Source: Sabellastarte sp. h YS-2021 | Taxonomy: Eukaryota > Annelida > Polychaeta > Sabellida > Sabellidae | DNA length: 64,000 nt | NCBI GenBank assembly: GCA_964017235.1 | Contig: OZ024936.1 | Location: 57,091,028-57,155,027 of the forward strand | Direction: 5' to 3' | Shown: piece after piece, positions 54,816 to 64,000 of the stretch | Numbering within the stretch: the first letter of the stretch is position 1 | How the letters are laid out: every line of letters begins with the position of its first letter | Position numbers and translations under genes: made by a program | The notes under the pieces: model-generated | Seen by the model: the letters and a program-made list of their open reading frames with translations, nothing else | What the model was told of the DNA's origin: nothing | The model's database searches: none

Positions 54816-55039
54816 TAGAGTAAGAAATCTAAAATTCGCCACATATCTGAAATTCGCCATATGTGGAATTACTAATAAATGTATTGAGGTGAGATTTGTT
54901 GAATGTATAGTAAATTAAGGCTTTTTGAACCAAAAAATACCAAGTTTAAGACAAAACATCATTTTCTTCATAGAATTAACAAAGGTTTTTAGAGGTGGCA
55001 AATTTTACATTCCTAGCGAATTTTAGATTCCTTACTCTA
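54816..55039. mobile_element. MITE with TAGAGTAAG termini, copy 3
   Basis: 224 bp, both ends well preserved (tagagtaagaaatct / ttccttactcta), only 25 bp after the exon 5 donor. Closest to the copy at 1150-1379. Same orientation as the other two copies. Confidence 0.8.
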
Positions 55040-55854
55040 TAAACACATAATAAAACTATGAGCACTTCATAAAACCATAGGCTCATTAAGCGTCCCGCAA
55101 GGGACGCTTGTTTGTGTATGGGAGACCTTCAGGCTCCGGCGGCTCCGCATTTTGTTTTCCTTATAACTCTGTAACCGTTAGGCAGGTTCTTTTCAAATTT
55201 GGCAGGTTTATGCAGTAGCCTTGGGGAATTTTTTTGAATATGCTGCAGTGACATTTCAACCAATCAGAGAGGTCACATGACCAAAAATGTCTTTTTTCCA
55301 TGGGGAAGCTTGTCCGGATGATAACTTGAAAGGGATTTTATCAATTCACCTGAAACTTGGCAAATACATTCATTCTATTAAAATCTGGAAATCATTAGAT
55401 TTTGGCATTGATTGGTTAAGAAATGGCCGAGTAATTAATGATTAATTAATCATTATGAATTTTCCAAATAAGGAAAACACAAAAATTCTTATAACTCAAA
55501 AACCGTGCTAGATAGAGCGATTTCGACAAAATTTTTTACCCATAGGGTATCTCTGCAGAGTAGCTATCCCAATTTTGAAAAAATTTTTGTCTCGCCAAAA
55601 ATGTCGGCCATTTTGAATTTTCGAAATTTTCGCAAAAATTGCAAAACATAAAAACGCTTATATCTCGAAAACCGTGCTAGATAGAGCGTTTTGGACAAAA
55701 TTTTTGACCCAAAGGGTATCTCTGCAGAGTAGCCATGCCAATTTTCAAAAAAATTTTGACTCACCAAAAATGGCGGCCATTTTGAATTTTCGAATTTTGC
55801 GCAAAAATTGCAAAATACAAAAATGCTGATATCTCGAAAACTGTGCTAGATGGC

Positions 55855-57190
55855 GAATTATCTCTTAAAAGTATTGCCGATAGCTAATTTTTCTCAAATA
55901 ATTCATTCACCTACTTTTGGAAGAGCTTTCACATGGTGAAGTTTCAGACCCATAGCTAATTATTCACCTACTCAAAATAAGTAAATGCTAATTATCTGTA
56001 AAAGTATTGTGGATACCCAATTTTTATCAAATAACTGATTCATCTACTTTTGGGAGAGCTTTCACATGGTGAAGTTTCAGACCCGTAGGTAATTACTCAC
56101 CTACTCAAAATGAGTAAATACGAATTATCTCTAAAAGTATTGCAGATACCCAATTTTTCTCAAATAACTTATTCATCTACTTTTGGGAGAGCTTTCACAT
56201 GGTGAAGTTCCAGACCCGTAGGTAATTACTCACCTACTCAAAATGAGTAAATGCGAATTATCTCTAAAATTATAGCAGATAGCCAAATTTGATCAAATAA
56301 CTCATTCATCCACTTTTGGGAGAGTTTTCACATGGTGAAGTTTCAGACCCGTAGATATTTACTCACCTACTCAAAATGAGTAAATTCGAATTATCTCATA
56401 AAAGTATTGCAGATAGCCAATTTTTATCAAATAAATGATTCACCTACTTTTGCAAGAGCTTTCACATGGTGAAGTTTCAGACCCATAGCTAATTACTCAC
56501 CTACTCAAAATGAGTAAATGCGAATTATCTCTAAAAGTGTTGCAGATACCCAATTTTTCTCAAATAACTCATTCATCTACTTTTGGGAGAGCTTTCACTT
56601 GGTGAAGTTTCAGACCTGTAGCTAATTATTCACCTACTCAAAATAAGTACATGCTAATTATCTGTAAAAGTATTGTGGATACCCAATTTTTATCAAATAA
56701 CTGATTCATCTACTTGTGGGAGAGCTTTCACATGGTGAAGTTTCAGACCCGTTGGTAATTACTCACCTACTCAAAATGAGTAAATGCGAATTATCTCTAA
56801 AAGTATTGCAGATAGCCAATTTTTCTCAAATTAATCATTCACCTTCTTTTGGGAGAGCTTTCACTTGGTGAAGTTTCAGACCCATAGCTAATTACTCACC
56901 TACTCAAAATGAGTAAATGCGAATTACCTCTAAAAGTATTGCAGATAGCCAATTTTTCTCAAATAACTCATTCATCTACTTTTGGGAGAGCTTTCACTTG
57001 GTGAAGTTTCAGACCCGTAGCTAATTATTCACCTACTCAAAATGAGTAAATGCTAATTACCTCTAAAAGTATTGCAGATACCCAATTTTTATCCAATAAC
57101 TTATTCATCTACTTTTGGGAGAGCTTTCACATGGTGAAGTTTCAGACCCGTAGATATTTACTCACCTACTCAAAATGAGTAAATGCGAAT
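55855..57190 (-). repeat. 133-bp satellite array in H2 copy B, part 1
   Basis: About ten units in inverse orientation with 'cctactcaaaatgagtaaat' and 'gggagagctttcacatggtg'. Divergence between neighbours is clearly higher than in copy A. Confidence 0.9.
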
Positions 57191-57519
57191 GTTTTATGGA
57201 CATCTCAGCCCACTTCAAAGTCGGCCCACTACAAACTCGGCCCACGGCAAACTCGGCCCACTGCTAACTCGGCCCACTGCAAACTCGGCCCACTATATAA
57301 TGTTTTTGTGATATTGTATTGTATTGTTTTTATTGTAAAACATAGGTCTTATTAATCAATTGGAATGGGGGTTATGGGTATGGTGAGTTTATTGGAGTTT
57401 GTAGTTATAACATTCAGGTAAGTAAAATAACTATTTTATTCATCAATAAAATGGGGAATGGGGGGTATTGGAATGGTGAGTTTATTGGAGTTTGGAGTTT
57501 TAACATTAAGGTAAGTAAA

Positions 57520-58094
57520 ATGACTATTTTATTCATCTATAAAATATAAAAAGAATATATGCAGTTAACTAGTAGCACTAGATATATAAATGTTCATATG
57601 AAAAGTCAGTCATGACAACCATCATTATCCACCATTTTGTGTGATTTATGGGTCAATAATACGAATGTTTAATGACAGGATGTGAAAAAGGCTTTGAAAA
57701 GCATGAGCAACACTGAATATAAAAACTTCAATATTTAACTTGCTATATCTCAGTCATTTCTGCATGGATTTTTATGCAATATACATCAGCAGAAGCGCTA
57801 CAATAACACCTTTCTAATGATATATTATATATATTTGTAAGTTGCATACTTTCCGAGATATTGTTGAAAAACCGGAAGTTATTCACACTCATTATCCATA
57901 GTACCGGGGCGCCGGTGTATACAAAAAAAAAGACATCCCGGTCTGTATTTCCCCGTATTTAGGGCAAATATGTCGCGTGGTGGATAATAAAATTACTATT
58001 TTATTCATCTATAAAATATAAAAAAAATATATGCAGTTAACTAGTAGAACTAGATATATAAATGTTCATATGAAAAGTCAGTCACGACAACCAT
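57520..58094. mobile_element. Repeat element R, copy B, between 100-bp direct repeats
   Basis: Element R at 57623-57984 has ends ttatccacca / tggtggataa. On both sides lies the same stretch of about 103-105 bp (57520-57622 and 57990-58094; 'atatgcagttaactagtag', 'gttcatatgaaaagtcagtc'). That is far longer than a target duplication, so the arrangement probably reflects a duplication of the surrounding transposon after or during insertion. Confidence 0.65.
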
Positions 58095-58104
58095 GAATTA
58101 TCTC

Positions 58105-58299
58105 TCAGTCTTCCTGAGGTTCTGGTGGAGTGTATATGTGACCAACAGCCCTGAGTAACTCATAGGATGTCTTCTCCCCACTGTTGAACAAGGCCCACTC
58201 CTGGAAAATACGGCCCTCCATCTGCCTTTGTTGCTTCCTTTGCTGTCTTTTCAGCTTTTTCAGAGAGAGCAATGTGTCCTGTAATTGTACTTTATTCAT
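58105..58299 (-). CDS. Small basic coiled-coil ORF in Mutator-like element
   Basis: 64 codons. It opens MNKVQLQDTLLSLKKLKRQQ, continues with a basic KQQRQMEGR segment and ends EPQED. The first half is a likely amphipathic helix. A TATATAAGG word lies about 140 bp upstream on the same strand (58434-58442), in sequence resembling the promoter of the FAR1/ZSWIM element. It could be the last remnant of a transposase C-terminus or a separate accessory ORF. I do not recognise it. Confidence 0.4.
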   Translation of the reverse strand: MNKVQLQDTLLSLKKLKRQQRKQQRQMEGRIFQEWALFNSGEKTSYELLRAVGHIYTPPEPQED

Positions 58300-59194
58300 G
58301 CAGTTTTAATCTCAAATTCCAAACTTAATAAAAATCAAACTAAATTATCACAAAACTTCAGTCCTGCTGTATATTATCCAGTGTGCACCATGTAACTCAC
58401 TGAATTCAAATGATTTGGGACAAAACTGTACCTCCTTATATACACAAAGCTGGACACTTGATTGCTAGCTTACCTAATTACATTTTGACACTGCAACTCA
58501 CACAGTTATGACACAAATGATGCTTATTGCAATCAGTGTCCAACTGACACTGCATCTCAAACTGTTATGACTTATTTTGTGCAATTGCAATCAAGCCTAA
58601 TCCATCCAGGGTCCACTTACCACAGCTTCAATTGTAATTAGGGAGTTCTGCCTAACAATCCCCCATGAACAAAGGAGACTACCTCCTTTGATGTGGCAGA
58701 AAGTTGAAAGAAAGAGTTAATCCTTAAAGCTTTTGATGTCTGCATGCAAGAGGCCAAAGAAAGGTAAATTGTAAACATTTATAGGTAAGTTAATATCTCA
58801 TATTATTTCCAAGAACAAGATTGTGCATACTTTCACAATCACTATGATACCAAACATGTATATGTTTGTCCACAAACTTAGGAAATCTAGAAGTTAACTA
58901 ATAAAATCTGGGAAATTCTGACTCTATCGCTTCATATGTGACTCTTAAAACTCTGTCACTTTATATGTGACTCTTAAAATTGGGACCTTTGAAGGGGGAC
59001 AACAAACTTATGAAATCTACAAGTTAACTAATAAAATCTGGGAAATTTTGACTCTATCACTTCCTACATGACTCTTAAAACTCTATCACTTTATATGTGA
59101 CTCTTAAAATTGGGACGTTTGAAGGGGGACGAGTTTGAAACGGGCCGACTTTGACACGGGCCGACTTTGAAGTGGGCCGAGTCGTCCAGATTCC

Positions 59195-59890
59195 AATGCG
59201 AATTATCTCATAAAAGTATTTCAGATAGCCAATTTTTATCAAATAAATGATTCACCTACTTTTGCAAGAGCTTTCACATGGTGAAGTTTCAGACCCATAG
59301 CTAATTACTCACCTACTCAAAATGAGTAAATGCGAATTATCTCTAAAAGTATTGCAGATAGCCAATTTTTCTCAAATAACTTATTCATCTACTTTTGGGA
59401 GAGCTTTTACATGGTGAAGTTCCAGACCCGTAGGTAATTATTCACCTACTCAAAATGAGTAAATGCTAATTATCTCTAAAAGTATTACAGGTAGCTAATT
59501 TTTCTCAAATAACTCTTTCACCTACTTGTGGGAGAGCTTTCACATGGTGAAGTTTCAGACCCGTAGATAATTACTCACCTACTCAAAATGAGTAAATGCG
59601 AATTATCTCTAAAAGTATTGCAGATAGCCAATTTTTCTCAAATAACTCATTCACCTAATTTTGGGAGAGCTTTCACTTGGTGAAGTTTCAGACCCATAGC
59701 TAATTACTCACCTACTCAAAAAGAGTAAATGCTAATTATCTCTAAAAGTATTGCGGATACCCAATTTTTATCAAATAACTCATTCATCTACTTTTGGGAG
59801 TAAATGCGAATTATCTCTTAAAAGTATTGCAGATAGCCAATTTTTCTCAAATAACTAATTCACCTACGTTTGGAAGAGCTTTCACACACG
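59195..59890 (-). repeat. 133-bp satellite array in H2 copy B, part 2
   Basis: About five units continuing the array after the Mutator-like insertion, with one unit shortened near 59800. Confidence 0.9.
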
Positions 59891-60399
59891 AAAATGAAAA
59901 ATTGTGAATATCTTGGAAAAGCTATTTCTTCTCCTTTAATGCTCGGCGGGAGATACACACAGCGGCAGTGGTCTTGTTTTCAAAAATTTTTGTCTCACCA
60001 AAAATGGTGGCTATTTTGAATTTTCGAAGTTTTTGCAAAACACAAAACTGCTTATATCTCGAAAACTGTGCTAGATGGAGCGAATTAAACAAAATTTTTG
60101 ACCTGCTGGATATCTCTGCAGAGTACCCATGCCAATTTTCAAAATATTTTTGTCTCGCCAAATATAGCGGCCATTTTGAATTTTTTAATTTTTTGAAAAA
60201 ATTGCAAAACACAAAAATGCTTATATCTTGAAAACCGTGCTAGATAGAGCAGACTGCACTGACTTTGGTTGCCACAACAATATAAGGCTACAAACGGAAC
60301 ATTTTCTTAATACTTTACCACTCACCTTTATATCCTTTTCGGGACGCTTTGTTTTTGCTATGCAAAAACATTATCTTTTTTTTGCGAGTGATCCTCTAG

Positions 60400-61030
60400 T
60401 TATAAATAGGCACAATATGTATAAAAAAAGCATAATTACATTATAAAATCACTGTCACATTAAAAACGACAGGTTCATTTGAAATGGCAGGTTCATTAGA
60501 AAATCACTGTCAAATCATAAAACCATAAGCGCATCATTAGACAATATGCATATTACAAGACCGCTGTCACATTATAAAACCATAAGCTCATTATCACTCG
60601 GCAGACAAATTATAAAACTACATTCATGTTATAAAACTATTGTCATACTATAAAGCCATGGTCATAAAAAACCTACAGCCATTTTATAAAACCACAGACT
60701 CATTATCAAACATTATAAATCAGAGAACTGCACAGTTGATGGATAGGTCTTTTGTGCATTTTACAGGTGTACTTTACAGGAAATCTTGTTGGCAGTTATA
60801 ATCTCTAAACATGATTTTACATTAAATCTCTAAAAAAATATATAAACCAAACACAATATTGAAATTTTTGAATGAAAACATTGAATGATGTTTTATATGA
60901 TATGATATGATGTTTAGAAATAAACAGCTTCTGGCTCATTATCAGACAACAGGCACACTATAAAACCACAGTCACATTATAAAACCACAGTCACATTATA
61001 AAACCACAGACGGGTTCATATATCCACAAA
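60400..61030. repeat. Degenerate 'cattataaaaccac' minisatellite
   Basis: Irregular units of about 18-22 bp based on 'gtcacattataaaaccacag'. Related words precede H2 copy B (55045-55088, 'cataataaaactatgagc'), so the element inserted into this minisatellite. Confidence 0.75.
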
Positions 61031-61084
61031 CATAACATAAACACTCTTGAGCATAAAGATCAGTAGTCAATAGCATTTGATAAA

Positions 61085-61335
61085 ATAGAATAGCACTTAA
61101 TTAATAACTTTCTGTTTTTTACCAATATCTCGGAAATTATGTGTCCTACAAATATGTATCATATATCATTAGAAAGGTTGTGTTACAGCACTTCTGCTCA
61201 TGTGTGTTGCATAAAAATCCATGCAGAAATAAAGGAGCTATTGCGAGTTAAAGACTTAGGTTTTTATGTTCACTGTTGCCTGTGCTTTTTGTCAGCCTTT
61301 TCTTATTCTCTCATTAAATAATCTACACACTCGTA
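61085..61335 (-). mobile_element. Repeat element R, copy C (fragment)
   Basis: Inverse orientation relative to copy B. Shares 'aatatctcggaaatt', 'cctacaaatatgtatcat', 'ttgcataaaaatccatgcag' and 'tttttgtcagcctttt' with the other copies. The termini are not clear. Confidence 0.65.
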
Positions 61336-61546
61336 TAATATTGTTATCTTCATTTGTGATATATTATTTCTGTATATGTCATTCAGGAAGTTTTCCTATT
61401 ATATTGAACAAAACATTATTCTTGAAATAAACCAACCTCCAAATCATTGCTAGTGATATAATTTACTCCTTGCAATGAAATTTAAATGCCAGCTAAACGT
61501 TTCAGTGGTTATGTGGAATTAATGTTTTTGTTGTCCCAATTTTTAG

Positions 61547-61615
61547 GTGGAACAAGGAATCGTGAAGATTGTATGTCCCAATAATGACTGTGATAAATAT
61601 GTACACAGGGATGAG
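61547..61615 (+). CDS. RNF217: RNF217-like exon 6, RING1 end
   Basis: A 69-bp exon with AG acceptor (attttTAG) and GTAAGT donor. It encodes VEQGIVKIVCPNNDCDKYV then HRDE, completing RING1. The V..G.V.I.CP...C pattern is the RBR signature after the E2-binding loop and closely matches RNF217 (VQLGQVEIKCPITEC). Intron 5 before it is 6.76 kb, most of it element H2. Confidence 0.9.
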
Positions 61616-61799
61616 GTAAGTACAAGAATAATGTTGAAGTTTTTTTTCACTGAGTAATCATTAATATATGAAAAAAGTCTACTTTATTTTAATCTGTAAT
61701 ATTAAGTTTATGCTATCTTTAATTTTGTGTAAATTCAGTGCTCGCAATAAAGGTGTTAAAATCCTGACTGGTTGAGCATTTGGCGAATCCAGACTTTAT

Positions 61800-62172
61800 T
61801 AGGCGGGTTGCGTGTAACCAACCTGCCTATTAGATTGATGTGTCCGATGTCCGTCTGTCTGTCCATCCACAAACGCTTTGTCCAATCAAATTCAAACCTG
61901 ACAGGGACATAGATCACCATCATAGCTAGGTTCCTTTCGAAATTGGTGCAATTCCATCTGTTCGTTTGTCCGTTTTTTGTCCGTCTGTCCGTCCACATAT
62001 TCGTTTCCGGGCTCTAACTCAAAAACACTTTGTCCAATCTAAATCAAACTTGACAGGGAGATAGATCATCATAGCTAGGTTGCTTTCGAAATTGGTGTAC
62101 TTCCGTCTGTTTGTTTGTCCATTTTTTGTCTGTTTGTCTGTCTGTCAATATTTCCTGCACAACCCGCCTTTT
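61800..62172. mobile_element. Repeat element with aggcgggttg ends and GTCCGTCTGTC tracts
   Basis: Ends 'aggcgggttg' and 'caacccgcct' are inverted. Inside are two units of about 153 bp ('ctttgtccaatc', 'gatagatcatcatagctagg', 'cgaaattggtg'), each followed by a 'gtccgtctgtccgtcc' tract. It lies in intron 6 of the RNF217-like gene. Class unknown. Confidence 0.65.
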
Positions 62173-62473
62173 GGGGCATCTCTGACCCTCTTGTGTTTTT
62201 CTCTTCCCCGTTATACCTGACAGTCTGTGTTTTTATGACGTTATTAAGTGATAAGAAAATGCTACACCTGTATTTTTATCATATCAGTTACTACAGTTAG
62301 TGATAATATTACATTTTATATCTGAGTTTTTATGTTATCACTATGTGATGATATTACATTTTACACCTGCAGTTTTCATCACATCATTAAGGGAAATTAA
62401 AACTTCTTACACTTGTGATTTTATGAAATATTTAGTAATAACCTTACTTTTCACACCTGTGTGTTTCTGACAG

Positions 62474-62634
62474 GTGATGACACGTTTGACAGGGGAGATA
62501 AAGGAGAAGTACTACAGATTCCTGACAGATGCAAACAAAGACCCACATGTAAAGACCTGTCCTCGTTGTAGTGTGATCACAAAGATAGAACCGTCCAAGC
62601 TACAGCAACATAATGTCAAGAAGTATGGACTCAG
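62474..62634 (+). CDS. RNF217: RNF217-like exon 7, start of IBR
   Basis: AG acceptor (ttctgacAG) to a GTAATT donor, 161 bp. It encodes VMTRLTGEIKEKYYRFLTDA and then TCPRCSVITKIEPSK. CPRC is the first zinc-ligand pair of the IBR domain. The segment before it (YYRFL) is the helix between RING1 and IBR. It exits in phase 2. The rest of IBR, RING2 with the catalytic cysteine and any membrane segment are outside the window. Confidence 0.88.
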
Positions 62635-64000
62635 GTAATTGTTTTAATTGTAAGATTAAGTATTTGTACCATGTAAATGTGTGTGTAATATTTGAGGTTG
62701 ATACTTTCTTCTGATGATTAGTGCTGGGAGTCGCCTCAATTTTCATGGTTAATTAAGCATCCATTTTTCCAAATGATGATTGAACCAAAATTGATTAAGT
62801 TATTTCATAGTTGGTCATTGTACAACAAAACACTTTCTAGGAGGAAGTATATGTCAGTTTAATAGGAATTGTGGTATTTTCTAAATGCCTGACATTTAGT
62901 GTCTACCAAAAAGGCTCACTTCTTGTGAATGTATCAGTAAACATGAACAAAAAGATCTATCAGTTTGTCAAATGTATCTGCCTAAAATAATTTGAATTTA
63001 CATGGGTATTCACGTATAGAAAAGTAAGATTTAAGATGAAAAGTCGACTATTACAAATTGTGAGTGACTGATCCTGATGGTACACTATTACCGAGGATAA
63101 ATCGAGCACAAATCTAATCATACACCAACTTTTTCTAATGCCATCTGTCATGTCACAGTAGTAGGCCTGTACGGATTCTGGTAATCTTTGAATTAGCGTG
63201 TTTGTGTATAGTGTTTATATGGATCAGTAATATATTCAAGGGAAGAAGTTTGGTAAATTATTAGGCATTTCTTGTACAGCAACACACTGTCAAGATGTAC
63301 AGATTCTCATAATAAGTAATAAGGTTGTGCTTCAAGTAGTTAATTAAGGTTATTTCTTTATTCTTTAATGAAAGGTCATGCATTCTTTACAGCTATGGTA
63401 ATAAGAAAACTAAGACTTTTTGTGACATATACATTGTAGTTGTGTGGGTTTTGTTTAAGGTACACATTTACAACCATCTCAGTTTACTGAAATCTGAGAT
63501 AAGTGATTGATGTTGTGAACACTAAATACCTGTTCTTAAATAGCAAACACTTAAACTTTTGGTGCAACAGCTCATTGTCATTTTAAAAAATTTCATGCTG
63601 AAAGTTACAACAACAAATGATTTTTAGACATGGAATTGATGAGTTTTCTAGTGACCAGTGATATTATGATGAAAATAGGGTTAGTAGAGGTGTGAAGAAG
63701 TAGTTGAGGCTTGCAAATTTCAGGAAAAGTCAATCCCAATTTTAAGGGTTGAGTGCTCGCTTATATATACAATATCATATTGAACTAGTTGCATTTTTAT
63801 CTAGTAAAATGTTAATAAGATACCTTGCTTACATTAAATCACATAATGCTCCATTTTAAACATGATATTCACTATTTTATGGTGACATCAACTAATTCCC
63901 ATGATTCAAGGATTTTATCTTTACATTATTTTGTGTACGGGAGCTGCCATATTGGAAGTTGTTTTCTGTCAAAGTGCATATTGAACATTGCGAGGGCTTG
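62635..64000. other. RNF217-like intron 7, no further exon seen
   Basis: AT-rich intronic DNA without a recognised repeat or a CxxC-type exon to the window edge. Confidence 0.5.

Larger units (their letters stand above)
57191..59194 (-). mobile_element. Mutator-like element with 9-bp target duplication
   Basis: Inserted in a 133-bp satellite unit. AATGCGAAT is repeated at 57182-57190 and 59195-59203, and joining the flanks restores the monomer. The ends are inverted (GGACATCTCAGCCCACTTC against GGACGACTCGGCCCACTTC). The left terminus continues as about six tandem copies of a 16-17-bp word AAACTCGGCCCACTGC, and the right carries three. A 9-bp duplication is the Mutator hallmark. A small ORF with its own TATA-like box lies inside (58299-58105, minus). 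Confidence 0.85.
55089..60399 (-). mobile_element. Helitron-like element H2, copy B
   Basis: Inverted relative to copy A. The hairpin end is at 55090-55107 (AGCGTCCCGC), then the unique region (to 55480), 168-bp-type units, the 133-bp satellite (55855-57190, 59195-59890), further 168-bp-type units (59935-60245) and the CTAG end at 60396-60399 with GCGAGTGATCCTCTAG. It sits inside a minisatellite in RNF217 intron 5. Units are much more diverged than in copy A, and the satellite is interrupted by a Mutator-like insertion. Confidence 0.65.

Overview
The window is AT-rich, intron-rich animal DNA dominated by transposable elements, most likely from a marine invertebrate and probably a bivalve mollusc. 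The clues are animal-type spliced genes, Helitron-like elements that carry their own satellite arrays, a 5S-derived SINE, Tx1/L1-type LINEs and an intact Ty3/gypsy element. The organism is an inference; the gene models come from reading the sequence.

Two host genes are present, both partial. On the minus strand, three LACTB2 exons (metallo-beta-lactamase-fold endoribonuclease) lie at 26621-26497, 16958-16876 and 15544-15467, joined in frame through GT-AG introns. The gene runs off the left edge. On the plus strand, seven in-frame exons of an RBR (RING1-IBR-RING2) E3 ubiquitin ligase resembling RNF217 lie between 51014 and 62634. It runs off the right edge. The genes are divergent, with about 24 kb of repeat-rich DNA between their start codons.

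1-15 kb lies in LACTB2 intron 3. It holds Helitron-like elements with internal tandem arrays: 145-bp units at 2.1-3.0 kb, a 5-kb array of 133-bp units plus 168-bp units at 4.1-11.0 kb, and 351-bp units at 12.0-13.7 kb. LACTB2 intron 1 (17-26.5 kb) holds a second 145-bp-unit element, a fourth hairpin-ended repeat element interrupted by a hAT MITE, and a nest of inverted-repeat transposons whose ends are short words repeated in tandem. The innermost of these carries a FAR1/ZSWIM-like transposase fragment.

29.9-38.4 kb is a minus-strand Ty3/gypsy retrotransposon with open gag, pol and a third ORF. It has a canonical -1 frameshift heptamer at the gag stop and a strong splice acceptor before ORF3, which encodes two C2H2 fingers and a coiled coil. 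Its 5' LTR has been replaced by a fold-back copy of U5. 38.6-44.3 kb is a triple nest: a small repeat element split by LINE A, which is split by 5'-truncated LINE B. A decayed plus-strand LINE follows at 45.5-46.7 kb.

55.1-60.4 kb, inside RNF217 intron 5, is the second, inverted copy of the 133-bp-satellite element, itself interrupted by a Mutator-like element with a 9-bp target duplication. Nearly every intron and intergenic stretch is transposon-derived; the host coding sequence is small but reads cleanly.
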